From contig CP050890.1 in NCBI GenBank assembly GCA_016745215.1, positions 5,394,001 to 5,458,000 of the forward strand: 64,000 nt of DNA. The letters run 5' to 3'. The position numbers were made by a program, and so were the translations under genes. The notes under the pieces were generated by a model. It saw nothing but the letters and a program-made list of their open reading frames with translations. It was not told the origin of the DNA and did no database searches. The DNA comes from Thiohalocapsa sp. PB-PSB1 (lineage in GTDB: Bacteria > Pseudomonadota > Gammaproteobacteria > Chromatiales > Chromatiaceae). This document shows, piece by piece, positions 1-9,285 of this stretch. Within the stretch, counting starts at the first letter, position 1; each line of letters begins with the position of its first letter.

Positions 1-1
1 C

Positions 2-133
2 ACACCCGCTTCCGTGGCGATGAACTCCGCCAACGGCACCAAGGCATCCTCGCCACACCGCTTCGACCCCGACCAGGCGCGCAAGGTGCTGCGCGGGCAG
101 CCGATCGCTGCTGCCGCTTGGCGTTCGCTCTGA
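2..133 (+). CDS. 3' end of an unidentified gene
   Basis: The window opens inside an open frame of about 43 residues that closes with TGA at 131-133. The peptide ends in HRFDPDQARKVLRGQPIAAA and a few more residues. I do not recognise it. Nearby decayed transposases make a transposase tail possible, but nothing in the peptide proves that. The 5' part lies outside the window. Confidence 0.3.
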   Translation, partial: TPASVAMNSANGTKASSPHRFDPDQARKVLRGQPIAAAAWRSL

Positions 134-247
134 CCGGCGGCGCGACAGCTAGCCGCCGCCGTGAGCGTCTGCGCGCGCTCCAGACGCGTCGCGGGCGTCA
201 TCGCGGCGCATCTGGCGCGGCGGCCGGGATTGGGCTAAAGTCAGAAA

Positions 248-326
248 TGGCAGAACCTTCGAACATCTCTCGCGACCCTCGGTGAGCTTGCACTTCCAAG
301 GGTACGAAATTTCGAGGGTTCTGCCA
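248..326. repeat. Short inverted repeat in a non-coding gap
   Basis: TGGCAGAACC (248-257) faces its exact reverse complement GGTTCTGCCA (317-326) across about 60 bases, with a further TTCGA/TCGA match beside each arm. It lies just upstream of the ISAzo13 remnant and may be an element end or a hairpin. Nothing else is visible between 134 and 376. Confidence 0.4.
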
Positions 327-376
327 CCTTCTTTCATAGCAATCTCGCAGCGCTGTGCTGGGTTTTGGGCAGAGTT

Positions 377-800
377 ATGATCAAGGCCGCCGAGACACTG
401 CATGAGGTGCTAGAAGCCCATAGCGCGGGTAGTCCGACGGATACTGGTGTACGCTGGACCGACCTGAAGCCCATGCAACTGGCGCAGGAACTGAATGGCA
501 GGGCGTGAAGATCTGTCGCAACACCGCAGCCGCTTGGCAGGACTCAGGCCGGCTTCCGCCGCCGTGCCCTTCGCAAAGAATCGACCACCGGCGCGTTTGA
601 CCCGCAGCAGCGCGACAAACAGTTCCGTCACATTGCGGCACTGCGACGACTGGCGCGCCAGCGTGGCGCGCCAGGGTTAAGCATAGTGTTGAGCATCGAT
701 ACGAAAAAGAAGGAACTGCTCGGTACCCTGCACCGGCGTGGGCAGTGTTACAGCACGGGCATGCAGGACGTCTACGAACTTGCCCGCAGGCATCGCCACA
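377..800 (+). pseudogene. ISAzo13-family transposase remnant
   Basis: Three shifted frames together match the middle of an ISAzo13 (DDE_Tnp_ISAZ013) transposase. The frame at 377-508 reads MIKAAETLHEVLEAHSAGSP and then VRWTDLKPMQLAQEL. A second frame follows with RRALRKESTTGAFDPQQRDK. The frame near 674-770 holds the family hallmark SIDTKKKELLG and a GQCYS continuation. N- and C-termini are missing and several frameshifts are present, so the gene is dead. Family assignment rests on recognising the SIDTKKKE motif and its RWT context. Confidence 0.7.
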
Positions 801-807
801 GCGCGCT

Positions 808-1408
808 TCAGCGGGCGCTGGGCACGCCGTGCGGCGAGGGGGTGCGGGAAGGGTCAGATTTCCGAAGGCGCATCTCGGGATCGAGCCTAGCGAGGTCGCG
901 CTCCAGACCGGTGAGGGTCTTGACGCTGTCGGCACTGGCACTGGCACTGGCGTTGCAGAAGCTGCCGTCAATGCCGACATACTCACCCCCGATCAGATCG
1001 AGCTCGCGACACAGCTTCACAAACTCAAAGTTCACCGCTTTCAGCGCCTTGACGTTGTCGCGGCGGAAGTTGACGATGCCATGGTAACCCGGACGCAGAC
1101 CGCCGAGCAGCCAGATCGGCTCGATGTTGTGCTGGCATTCCTGCTCCAGCCGATGGCCGGAGCGGATGCGATTCATGTCACCGTATGGATACAGCTTCAG
1201 CAGGTCGGGCGGATCGTACGCCGGCTGTCCGCGACCCGTACCGCCGCTGAGTGAGTCAATCCAGCCCGGCCAGATCGCAGCTTTCGACATAGGCGGCAAT
1301 GGCGCGCACCGGGTTGTCCTGATCGACAAAGTCCTCGATGCGCAGCGGCAGCTGCTTCTCATGATGTGGGTCGAATGCGCCACGCTGGTAGCTGCGACTG
1401 CCGCTCAT
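808..1408 (-). pseudogene. IS1182-family transposase, N-terminal half, frameshifted
   Basis: The start frame (ATG at 1408) gives MSGSRSYQRGAFDPHHEKQL followed by PLRIEDFVDQDNPVRAIAAY and stops at 1256. The continuation is in another frame: GRGQPAYDPPDLLKLYPYGD, then RLEQECQHNIEPIWLLGGLRP and EYVGIDGSFCNASASAS. This order matches the N-terminal half of IS1182-type transposases. A frameshift near 1250 separates the parts and the catalytic C-terminus is absent. The reading frame stays open upstream of the ATG with a proline/alanine-rich stretch, so the element's 5' edge is unclear. Confidence 0.75.
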
Positions 1409-2022
1409 CGCCTTGCCAACCGCGGCTGCGCGCGCCGACGGCTTGCTCGCCGGTGGTGGCTCGGGCGACGGCGGCAGTTCCAGCAGCGGGATCTGTAATG
1501 CTCGGTTTTCGGCTCGGTGCTCGGCATGGTCATCGCGGTGGGCTCAGCGATGGTGCTCGGCGGCTGTTGGGTAGTATACCGTCCGTGTTTGATTTGGGTC
1601 TTGAATATTTCCCTAATCTCTCCGACACATTTCGTGAAATCAGAGATCAATTCATTCGCCACGACCCGGTTCTCAGAGATTGGAACTGTAATGACCTCTG
1701 CTCGAGCCTGCTCTTGCCGCGTTGCAACCGAGCGCGCCCTCGACATCGCGTTGATCAGGTAGAGCCAGGTAAGGTAGGCGACACAATCCACTCAAATGGC
1801 ACATCCGATAGCAATCACATTATCCTGAGGTCGAGTCCCTACTAGGGGACGCGGCCGGCGTTCACTCTTCCTAAACGAACCTTGCTCTCCCCTAAAAATC
1901 GAGTGGTAGCCGGGCTGGGGTGAACATGATTTGTCCATTGATTTTTTCTTTTTGAACAGCACTTGTTCACTGTACGCAACCAATGTAACGATCCCATCCA
2001 CCATTAGGAAGAGAGTTCAGCT
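1409..2022. other. Gap without a convincing gene
   Basis: Only unconvincing frames lie here. The longest, 128 codons on the minus strand, runs into the IS1182 remnant and changes composition half-way. The last 100 bases are AT-rich and hold the probable promoter and the ribosome-binding purines (AGGAAGAGAG) of the fasciclin gene. Confidence 0.5.
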
Positions 2023-2709
2023 ATGTCAATATCGAAATCCACCCTAGCTACGGCTGCTCTATTAGCCGTCGGTCTTAATGTCAGCGCCATCGAGTCTGCG
2101 TTCGCCGGAGATGGATGCAGCCGCATGAGCAAAGCCCAGGTCAACCCAGCTTACGGATTTCGTCCGGCGACAGGTTTTGGCGGCCATGGTCCGATGGTCT
2201 ATTACCCCCTCATGATGCATGCTAGCGGCATGAGCCCAGCTATGTATTGGGGTACTCAATCACCAAGGGTAGTAAAGATTGGAACGGCTGAGGCCACGGA
2301 CGCCGATTCTGGTGACATCGTTGATGTCGCAGTGGGCGCCGGCGACTTCGAAACTTTGGTAACAGCTGTGAAAGCAGCAGGTTTGGTCGAAACACTGAAG
2401 GGGGAAGGTCCGTTTACTGTATTCGCGCCGACCGACGAGGCTTTCGCGAAAATACCACAGGAAAAGTTAGAGGCCCTACTTGCGGACAAGGAAGCCTTGG
2501 TCGCTGTACTCACCTATCACGTAGTACCAGGTAAGGTGATGGCGGCAGATGTTGGCGGTCTTGATGAAGCCACGACGGTACAGGGTGGCATGATTACGAT
2601 TGATACCAGTGAGGGCGTAAAGGTCGATGGCGCTACAGTCATACAAACCGATATCGAAGCCAGTAATGGAGTCATACACGTGATTGATACAGTCTTGATG
2701 CCTAAGTAG
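2023..2709 (+). CDS. Secreted fasciclin (FAS1) domain protein
   Basis: 228 residues. The start ATG follows AGGAAGAGAG at a fitting distance. Residues 1-28 form a signal peptide with a hydrophobic core (TLATAALLAVGLNVSA) and an Ala-X-Ala cut after ESAFA. Residues about 29-95 are a Gly/Met/Tyr-rich linker. Residues about 96-228 are one complete FAS1 domain with the usual markers TVFAPTDEAF, LTYHVVPGK and the closing NGVIHVIDTVLMP. FAS1 proteins act in adhesion or extracellular matrix in many bacteria; the exact role here is unknown. It stands alone, with a mobile repeat downstream. Confidence 0.9.
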   Translation: MSISKSTLATAALLAVGLNVSAIESAFAGDGCSRMSKAQVNPAYGFRPATGFGGHGPMVYYPLMMHASGMSPAMYWGTQSPRVVKIGTAEATDADSGDIVDVAVGAGDFETLVTAVKAAGLVETLKGEGPFTVFAPTDEAFAKIPQEKLEALLADKEALVAVLTYHVVPGKVMAADVGGLDEATTVQGGMITIDTSEGVKVDGATVIQTDIEASNGVIHVIDTVLMPK

Positions 2710-2845
2710 CTGAGTGACCGGTCAGGTAGCATCTACCAGCCTTCGTTGAATTCAGCTTGCCCGCTTGCTGCTTGCAACGAAGGCGATTGACAATCGACCC
2801 ATAACTATATATCCGCACGAGAAAACCATTGCTATGGAGAGGCCT

Positions 2846-3006
2846 AAGGCGATTCCTGCCATGAAATATACCGCCTAGCTTATCTTCTCGTCTGGCCTCG
2901 ACGTCGCGGCAACCCGCCCATAGAGCGACTACGAATAGATTGCCGCTTCGTAGAGGCAAACAAGAATCCGGGGCCAGTCAGTATATTTCTTCCCGGTGAT
3001 CGCCTA
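2846..3006. repeat. Miniature element, copy A (161 bp)
   Basis: Begins AAGGCGATTCCTGCCATGAA and ends TTCCCGGTGATCGCCT. The ends are imperfect inverted repeats of the form AGGCGATT...AATCGCCT. Internal words (CTTATCTTCTCGTC, CCCGCCCATAGAG, ATCCGGGGCCAGT) recur in copies B (21621), C (23857) and D (28615). It carries no gene and sits between two transcription units, which fits a MITE or REP-like element. Confidence 0.75.
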
Positions 3007-3089
3007 AAGCGAGCATTCGCAGTAAAGTCCGATATGGGCTGACACGCGCTATTTTAGTAGATCAACCATAGTCACTGGAGTAATCCACC

Positions 3090-3290
3090 ATGAGTGAAGA
3101 AATCACAACATGGCCCGAGTTAGCCATCTCACTGTACGACAAACTGACAGGTCGAGGCGCTGAAATCACCTATGAATTTGAGCAGCTTGACATCTATGTG
3201 CCATCCAAAGTCGAGGACAACCCTAAGATGGCTAAATGGACCCTGAATGGCATCTTGAAAATCCGCACTCGGGACACTGGTACAGCATAG
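3090..3290 (+). CDS. Small conserved-looking protein of unknown function
   Basis: 66 residues, ATG preceded by CTGGAG. The peptide (MSEEITTWPELAISLYDKLT onward) is acidic, soluble and has no signal peptide or membrane segment. Residues 27-62 look like two beta strands (EITYEFEQLDIYVPS, KWTLNGILKIRTRD). I do not recognise the family. It is followed after nine bases by another small gene, so the two probably form an operon. Codon use is even and there is no frame disruption, so I treat it as real. Confidence 0.6.
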   Translation: MSEEITTWPELAISLYDKLTGRGAEITYEFEQLDIYVPSKVEDNPKMAKWTLNGILKIRTRDTGTA

Positions 3291-3299
3291 GCGAGCAAG

Positions 3300-3701
3300 A
3301 TGCCGGTGATACACCAGGTAACAACCGAGTCAAGGCGTCGTGGACTTCTATTTGACGGGACTGTCTCGCTTTCACAACCGACAGGCGGACACATCGTCAT
3401 CCGCGGTGCAGGGGAGCGCATCGAAGTAGATGTCGACCGTTCGATATTAAGCATTTCGCTCCTCTCTAACCTCCCGCCGCGTGCAAAACGGCGCCACTGG
3501 ATACGCACCAGCCAGCCAGCGCTCAGCACGGCAAAAGCGAGAATCGACCTGCTGGTAGATGGACATCCAGTCGGACGATATGACGGCAGGACGAAAGGAA
3601 CTCTCCTTGCACACCTTCTCGGGCTAGGGCCAGTCGATCTCAGCCTGCGCAGTCTTTTAAGGGCTCTCGTACGCGGCTCTTCGAAACCCCTTGAAAAGTA
3701 G
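3300..3701 (+). CDS. Unknown protein, second gene of a two-gene operon
   Basis: 133 residues starting nine bases after the previous stop. AGCAAG lies close to the ATG and serves as a weak ribosome site. No signal peptide. The N-terminal half alternates strand-like segments (GLLFDGTVSLSQPTGGHIVI, RIEVDVDRSILSISLLSNL). The C-terminal half is basic with GTLLAHLLGLGPVDLSLRSL. I cannot place it in a family. Pairing with the 66-aa gene suggests a joint function, but nothing in the sequence says which. Confidence 0.55.
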   Translation: MPVIHQVTTESRRRGLLFDGTVSLSQPTGGHIVIRGAGERIEVDVDRSILSISLLSNLPPRAKRRHWIRTSQPALSTAKARIDLLVDGHPVGRYDGRTKGTLLAHLLGLGPVDLSLRSLLRALVRGSSKPLEK

Positions 3702-3832
3702 CAATACGGCTAAGTTCGAATCAATTTTTAATCTATCTGCCTTCAAATGGATGATGAGATAGAGATCGATATCCTTCAGTGCATGGCACAATCGCCTGCT
3801 GTCCAACTTCGGCAAGGATGTAACCGGATGCT

Positions 3833-4134
3833 GCCTGCGTAGAATGTTCAGCTATTCGACCAGCGTGAAGTTTGATTTATCTTCTTTGAAGGCAACCCCT
3901 AGTAATTTCCTGCCCAGCCAACATCCGCCCAGTCAACATCCGCCCAGTCAACATCAGGTTTCTCATGGCCCGATGTCATGTCTTTCCGATTCCAATCTCG
4001 GTCCCAATCCCGATCAAGTAGCGCTGGGCGGGCTGCACCCCGAGATATTCTCAGTTAATTTGTCGAGAAGACAGTGGCCTACAGCCTTTCTACTGGAAAA
4101 GGCGCAGCGCTCGCATCCGATCCACTGGCATCTC
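3833..4134 (+). repeat. Dispersed 300-400 bp repeat, copy 1
   Basis: Shares long blocks with 11119-11525 (+) and 29438-29822 (-): GCCTGCGTAGAATGTTCAGC, CATCAGGTTTCTC, GATGTCATGTCTTTC, GTCGAGAAGACAGTGGCC and CTACAGCCTTTCT. This copy has three tandem units of the type CCCAGTCAACATCCG and a GATCCC/AATCCC microsatellite. Its 3' part is cut by IS1634-type sequence. No stable reading frame is shared by the copies, so it is annotated as non-coding. Confidence 0.75.
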
Positions 4135-4263
4135 AAAGGCAACCATCTCGTGCCCTATGACATCACCAGCGTCTAATTTGAAGGTGAATACAAGGACAGC
4201 GAGTCGGTCAGGGTTGGCTACAACCGTGATCGCAGGACGTATGCGATGCTCGGAATGACATAA
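4135..4263 (+). pseudogene. IS1634-type transposase scrap
   Basis: One frame reads KGNHLVPYDITSV, a stop, FEGEYKDSESVRVGYNRDR and ends at TAA 4261. The order YD(I/L)TSxYFEG...LxxGYNRD is the segment around the first catalytic aspartate of IS1634-family transposases. The expected tyrosine is replaced by a stop codon. Only about 42 codons survive. Confidence 0.65.
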
Positions 4264-5062
4264 GAAGACTTGGTGGGGCTTCATCATTCGAAAGCCGAAG
4301 CAGCCAAGGAGATGAAGCCATGGCTCTGCGCGCGTGTGCACTGGCACCTTAGGGCGGATGCCCATCAGGGCGATCCGCCATTGCGCCATTCAACCCAGAA
4401 CGACAACTGCCAATACACGCCTGACAGAATCGGCCGCATCAGCATCCACACCGAAGATGCGTAACACGCTATCGCGTTCTGCTCTGCGCGGGCTCAGGTC
4501 GAATTCTGAATACCTGCAGCAAAGTCTCTGCGCCTGGGAGTCAGGTACCGAAATTCCTGCCTTGCGTGACTCGAAACGCCCCAAGTACTGCCTAGCCCGC
4601 CGTAACAAAGGCAAGGGACAAGCTGAATCGCCCATTTTCAAACCGTTCTTTCAGTATATTGGCCTGTTTCAGCGCTCATTCTCCGCCAGCTTGGGGTATA
4701 GTTGCGCTACCCGATTCGCCCGGGACTCGGCTACGAGAAATTTGCGGATACGGCTTGGAGGAAACCGAGGCGTTCGTTGCCAAGCCGATCACTTGGGTGC
4801 ATCGCCAGGTGTCCGGCCGCGACAAACAGTTTGAAAAGAAAGCCGCTGAAAACAAGCCGTGGAGTGGCTGCAGTGCTTGGAACCATTCGAGACAGTTGCG
4901 CGATTCATCCGTTGATGTTTGACGATCGCATGTCGGATGTCGACGATCGCATGTCGGATGCCATCGAAGATCTCCCGAACCTGATTGAGGATCGGCAGGA
5001 GGAGCGCGCTTTTTTCGCTTGCAATTTTGACCAGACTTTAGGGCTATTCGACAACCAAGGCT
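4264..5062. other. Degraded region, no assignable gene
   Basis: Several open stretches overlap here (for example 4270-4464 and 4659-4922, both plus strand) but none has a recognisable domain, and their frames interrupt one another. I read this as decayed mobile DNA leading up to the ATPase gene. Downstream of 4900 the sequence probably holds the ATPase promoter. Confidence 0.5.
4921..4960 (+). repeat. Two tandem 20-bp units
   Basis: GACGATCGCATGTCGGATG is repeated directly after one intervening T. Each unit contains the palindrome CGATCG. The array lies about 100 bases upstream of the ATPase start and could be an operator or simple slippage. Confidence 0.6.
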
Positions 5063-6217
5063 ATGTACATAGATCACATCCGACTCAAGAATTGGCTTAA
5101 CTTCCGTAATGTGGATGCGCCACTGTCCGAAACGACCTATCTGATCGGCTCCAATGCCTCGGGTAAATCGAACTTTCTCGATGTGCTTCGTTTCCTGCGT
5201 ACCCTGGCTGACAATAGCGGTGGGGGCTTGCAGAAAGCTGTGAGCGAGCGTGGTGGCATCAAGAAGCTCCGCTGCCTTCAGGCAGGGCAGGACAATGAGG
5301 TCCGAATTGAAGTGCAGCTGTCGGATGGCGTCGGCGAAAATCGCACAGAATGGCGCTATGTACTAGGCTTCAAGAGCGAGGGCACCGGACGCCAAAGACC
5401 AATCGTTTGTCAGGAATACGTTGAGCGCAATGGATCAACGCTGTTGCAGCGACCCGACCAGGACGACGAGCAGGATAAGGAGCGTCTCACGCAAAGCCAT
5501 CTGGAGCAGGTCAACTCCAACCTCGAGTTCCGCGAGCTGGCCAAGTTTTTGCGCACCACAACCTATTTGCATCTTGTCCCTCAGTTCTTGAAGTTTGCCG
5601 ATCGATTCGGCACTAATCGCCTGGAGGAAGACCCTTTCGGTCAAGATTTTGTGGGCGAGCTTGCGCGCACGCCCGCGCAGACCCGTGACGCGCGGCTGCG
5701 CAAGATTCATAAAGTATTGATCCAAGCGATCCCGCAGTTCAAGGATCTGCGTTTCGCGCGCGACAAGGTGACAGGAGAACCGCATCTGGAGGCTTGCTGC
5801 ATGCATTGGCGACCGCAAGGGGCTTGGCATCAGGAAGATCAATTCTCGGATGGAACCTTGCGTCTCATCGCATTGCTGTGGTCTCTGTTGAATGGCGAAT
5901 CCATGTTGTTGCTGGAGGAGCCGGAACTGTCGTTGAACGATGCCATCGTACGGCGAACTCCGCTCATGATCGACCGCATCAAACGCCAAGCCAAGTACCG
6001 GCGCCAGACACTGATTGTCACGCACAGCGAGGCACTGCTGAACAACCCGATCGACGGCAATGACCTATTGATTGTGACACCAACCGAGGATGGATCGGTG
6101 ATCCGGAGTGCGACAGCGGACGAAATGGCGATGTTGGAGGACGGCCTATCCCCTGCCGAGGTGCTACTGCCTCAGATTTGCCCCGAGGGTATCGAACAGT
6201 TGGGGCAATTTCGGTAG
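5063..6217 (+). CDS. AAA15/RecF-like ATPase of the OLD-type group
   Basis: 384 residues. Walker A is GSNASGKSN at residues 29-37 after the typical opening MYIDHIRLKNWLNF. An ABC-like signature QFSDGTLRLIALL lies near residues 266-278. Walker B is LLLEEPELSL near 286-295. The switch histidine follows in LIVTHSEALLN. This architecture (SMC/RecF-type ATPase without a coiled coil) is common in phage-defence modules, where a nuclease or DUF4276/TOPRIM partner follows. Here no partner gene follows; rtcB converges from the other strand. Whether it acts alone or lost its partner cannot be told from sequence. Confidence 0.85.
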   Translation: MYIDHIRLKNWLNFRNVDAPLSETTYLIGSNASGKSNFLDVLRFLRTLADNSGGGLQKAVSERGGIKKLRCLQAGQDNEVRIEVQLSDGVGENRTEWRYVLGFKSEGTGRQRPIVCQEYVERNGSTLLQRPDQDDEQDKERLTQSHLEQVNSNLEFRELAKFLRTTTYLHLVPQFLKFADRFGTNRLEEDPFGQDFVGELARTPAQTRDARLRKIHKVLIQAIPQFKDLRFARDKVTGEPHLEACCMHWRPQGAWHQEDQFSDGTLRLIALLWSLLNGESMLLLEEPELSLNDAIVRRTPLMIDRIKRQAKYRRQTLIVTHSEALLNNPIDGNDLLIVTPTEDGSVIRSATADEMAMLEDGLSPAEVLLPQICPEGIEQLGQFR

Positions 6218-6324
6218 TTTTTCGATCAAGGCGCCGCGGCCGATCCGCCAAGCGATTCCAGCAACCGCGATGGTCCGCTTGCTTGCTCAGCGAATCCGGC
6301 AACCCCTGTCAAAGCCACCAAGGC

Positions 6325-7500
6325 TCATCCCTTGACCGTCAGTACCTGCTTGAGCCTGTGCACCACATCCACCAGGTCGCTCTGGTGCGCCATGACGGTG
6401 TCAATGTCCTTGTAGGCACCCGGGATCTCGTCGATCACGCCCTTGTCCTTGCGGCACTCCACGCCCTCGGTCTGCTGCTCCAGGTCTTTGCGGGTGAAGC
6501 GCCTAGTGGCCTCGCCGCGACTCATGCGTCGACCCGCGCCGTGGGAGCAGGAGCAGAACGCGCTGGCAACGCCCTTGCCGCGAACGATGTAAGAGCGGGC
6601 TCCCATGCTGCCGGGGATGATGCCCAGGTCGCCATCGCGGGCACGGATCGCGCCCTTGCGAGTCAGGTACAGGTTTTTGCCATAGTGGTACTCGCGGGCG
6701 ACATAGTTGTGGTGGCACTCGATCGCCTCATCGGTAACTTCATGGCTTGGTAATTCGCGGCGCAGGGCGTCCAGGATCAGCCGCAGCATTTGGCGGCGGT
6801 TCTCCAGCGCATACTCCTGCGCCCAGCCGACCGCCTGCATGTAATCCTCGAACAATTCGCTCTCCTCCGGCAGGTAGGCCAGGTTCTTATCCGGCAATTG
6901 GATGTGCCAACGCTCCATCTCGCGCTGGGCCTTGGCGATAAAGTACTGGCCGATGCGGTTGCCGATGCCGCGCGAGCCCGAGTGCAGCATGACCCAGACC
7001 CGATCGACCTCGTCCAGACAAAGTTCGATGAAGTGGTTGCCGCCGCCCAGGCTGCCGAGCTGGCTTTGCCAGCGGGCATTGATCTTCGGATGCTTGTCGA
7101 GGATGGGCTGAAGCCCCGGGGCGACACGAGCCAGACCATCGTTGCACCAGGCATCCTCGGCGTGACCAGCCATGCCAACGGGCACGACCTTTTCGATCGC
7201 GGCGCGGACCTTGACCAGCGAGTCCGGCAGTTTCTCCGCCGTCAGCGACAATCGGATTGCGCTCATGCCGCAGCCGATGTCGACACCGACCGCCGCCGGC
7301 ACAATGGCGCCGACAGTCGGGATCACCGAGCCGATGGTGGCACCCATGCCCCAGTGGACATCGGGCATCGCCGCAACATGGTGGTGAATGAATGGCAGCT
7401 GAGAGACGTTGGCCAGCTGCTGCAGAGCGTTCTCGGAGACGTCGTCGGTGTAGATCTTGACTGGGACACGGCCTGTGGTCAATACACGTTGGATAGGCAT
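6325..7500 (-). CDS. rtcB: RtcB-type 3'-phosphate RNA ligase
   Basis: 391 residues from the ATG at 7500. I chose this start because AGGAG lies eight bases upstream; an upstream ATG at 7575 lacks such a site. RtcB joins RNA 2',3'-cyclic or 3'-phosphate ends to 5'-OH ends with GTP and Mn2+. Motifs in order: AAMPDVHWGMGATIG, VGVDIGCGM (metal-binding Asp and Cys), LGGGNHFIEL, MLHSGSRGIG, and SHGAGRRMSR with the guanylated histidine. Length fits the short bacterial form. No rtcA or rtcR is visible nearby, so regulation differs from the E. coli operon. The gene converges with the AAA ATPase. Confidence 0.97.
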   Translation of the reverse strand: MPIQRVLTTGRVPVKIYTDDVSENALQQLANVSQLPFIHHHVAAMPDVHWGMGATIGSVIPTVGAIVPAAVGVDIGCGMSAIRLSLTAEKLPDSLVKVRAAIEKVVPVGMAGHAEDAWCNDGLARVAPGLQPILDKHPKINARWQSQLGSLGGGNHFIELCLDEVDRVWVMLHSGSRGIGNRIGQYFIAKAQREMERWHIQLPDKNLAYLPEESELFEDYMQAVGWAQEYALENRRQMLRLILDALRRELPSHEVTDEAIECHHNYVAREYHYGKNLYLTRKGAIRARDGDLGIIPGSMGARSYIVRGKGVASAFCSCSHGAGRRMSRGEATRRFTRKDLEQQTEGVECRKDKGVIDEIPGAYKDIDTVMAHQSDLVDVVHRLKQVLTVKG

Positions 7501-8079
7501 GGGATTGACTCCTATTTCGGCTCTATCTACTCTAAAGTTGCAAAGGAGAAGAAAACGCACAGGAATGACCGGCACATGTGCGGGCGAATCTCCGCCATTG
7601 GCGGTTATATGGCGCCGGCTAAAGCGAGTGCAGCGGTGCGGATGTTCCGCTACCGTTTCTGTTGTTTGTCATTGTCGTAATCGTGATCGCTCATCGTGGG
7701 TTATCGATGACGACCACGACAACGACTGTAAACGGTCTCGCGACTTGCGCAGCAGAACACTAGCGTGCCTTACTGGACGATGTCCGAGCTGACATGGACT
7801 GATCGACACAGTTGTCGATCTGGCGTCGCAGCTCAGCCCTGGCCCTTGCACGCTCACCGGAGATCGGTCGCTGATGTGGTCCGCCCTTGCGCAGCAGGGG
7901 CGAGCGCGCGACTGGATTACCTTTGGATTTCATTGTGCATGTCTCCCACGCCTGAAGGCTTACTACAGGCGTATTCTGTTCAATACCCCTGGGCCTTTAC
8001 GGTAAAAAATCTTGCCAACGCCTGGATGATGGGCCGACCGAGCGGCCTTCCGTGGCCGCCGACAAACGGTTACGGGACA
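7501..8079. other. Intergenic region with palindromic repeat
   Basis: No gene is supported. It contains the rtcB upstream region and the left copy of an inverted palindromic repeat (7628-7760). The rest (7761-8079) shows nothing I can name. Confidence 0.5.
7628..7760 (+). repeat. Palindromic dispersed repeat, left copy
   Basis: About 130 bp matching 13721-13847 in reverse complement. Shared words include GTGCAGCGGTGCGGATGT, CTACCGTTTCTG, CGATCGCTCATCGTGGGTTA and AGCAGAACAC. The core is itself an imperfect palindrome around GATCGCTCATCGTGGGTTAT, flanked by GTCGT/ACGAC arms. It could fold into a long hairpin. No frame is conserved. Confidence 0.7.
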
Positions 8080-9285
8080 TCAGTCCACCTTGATCTGCAC
8101 CAGGTCGCGCAGGACCGATTCCAGCCCGCCGAACAGGGTTAGATTACCGACGCGCTCGGTGACCCGCTCCAGGGACTCCAATTCCTTCAGGCGCAGCAAC
8201 AGCGGGTTTTGCTCCATCAATTTGGCGGTGTTGAGCAATGAGCGCGTGGCCGCGGTCTCCTCGCGCCGACGGATCAGGTTGGCCTGCGCCGCCTTTTCCG
8301 CCTGCACCACCTGATTCATGATTTCCTTCATGTCGCCCGGCAGAATGATGTCCTTGATACCGAGAGTCTCGATATCCAGCCCCTGGGCCTTGGCCTGCTC
8401 GACCATACGCTGGTGCATCTCCTGTTCCAGCGCCCCCTTTTCGACTAGCAACTCGTCGAGCGTGCGCCCGCCCACCGCTTGGCGCAATCCGAATTGCAGT
8501 TCGCGGTACAGCCAGTCTTTCGGCCGCGACAGCTTGGCGCGCAGGGTCACCGGATCGGCGATGCGGTAGTGCGCATTCAGGTTGATGCGCAGGCTCACCT
8601 TGTCGCGGGTCAGAATCTCCTGGCCCTGCACTTCCAGCTCCTGCAAACGCAGGTCGATCAACTCGATCTGCACATTGCGGTTGAAGTTCCAGAAGGCATG
8701 CATACCCGACTGCAATGTCTGTACAAGCTGGCCGTCGACGATCAGCAGACCAATGTACCCATCCGCAACCTCTTTCTCGTACACGGATTCGACCAGATCC
8801 GCCCCAGTCAGCTCCTTATCCATGGCCTTGGCGCGTTGGCGCAGTACTGCGGAGATGCCGGCCCAGCGCCCGATGCTGCGACGCAGCCGCTCGCGCAGTT
8901 CAGGCGCAATGGCCAAACCTGCGCTCAGATCGATACGCTCGACACTGACCTTGACCGGCCCCTTCCAGAAGAAGCGCCGGTCCTCCGGTGCCAGCAACAG
9001 GCTCGGTCGACCGTCGAAGGTGATGAGTGCAGCCTCTTCCGCACCGGTCTCGACAGTCTGCACGTTTGCTTCCCAGAGCGCGGCGGCTGCCCTACGGAAA
9101 ACCTCAGCCTGGGCGTGCTTCAGCTCCGGGCGAGTCAGGTCGAAGATCTCGATTCGGATGCGGTTGAACGGGTCGAACCGACGGTACACGCCGGTGCCCA
9201 GAATCTGGGTCAGCACTCCGTCGTGCAGCATCAGCGCACGCTCGTGCTGGGCCACCACCTGTCGCTTGATTCCGATCATATTCAT
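8080..9285 (-). CDS. SPFH/stomatin-like (slipin) membrane-associated protein
   Basis: 401 residues; start chosen because AGGAG lies seven bases before the ATG. The C-terminal two thirds form an SPFH/band-7 domain: ELIDLRLQELEVQGQEILTR, VSLRINLNAHYRIADP, LQFGLRQAVGGRTLDELLVE, IKDIILPGDMKEIMNQVVQA. A coiled-coil tail EAEKAAQANLIRRREETA-type segment and LLLRLKELESLERV follow. Residues 1-150 are a less usual N-terminal extension without an obvious transmembrane helix. Related proteins form membrane scaffolds, often with an NfeD protease, but no nfeD is adjacent. The exact role is unknown. Confidence 0.85.
   Translation of the reverse strand: MNMIGIKRQVVAQHERALMLHDGVLTQILGTGVYRRFDPFNRIRIEIFDLTRPELKHAQAEVFRRAAAALWEANVQTVETGAEEAALITFDGRPSLLLAPEDRRFFWKGPVKVSVERIDLSAGLAIAPELRERLRRSIGRWAGISAVLRQRAKAMDKELTGADLVESVYEKEVADGYIGLLIVDGQLVQTLQSGMHAFWNFNRNVQIELIDLRLQELEVQGQEILTRDKVSLRINLNAHYRIADPVTLRAKLSRPKDWLYRELQFGLRQAVGGRTLDELLVEKGALEQEMHQRMVEQAKAQGLDIETLGIKDIILPGDMKEIMNQVVQAEKAAQANLIRRREETAATRSLLNTAKLMEQNPLLLRLKELESLERVTERVGNLTLFGGLESVLRDLVQIKVD

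Noticed and set aside
1405..1791. 128-codon minus-strand frame next to the IS1182 remnant
   Set aside because: The C-terminal 40 codons are a shifted reading of the IS1182 upstream sequence and the N-terminal part has no family or ribosome site.
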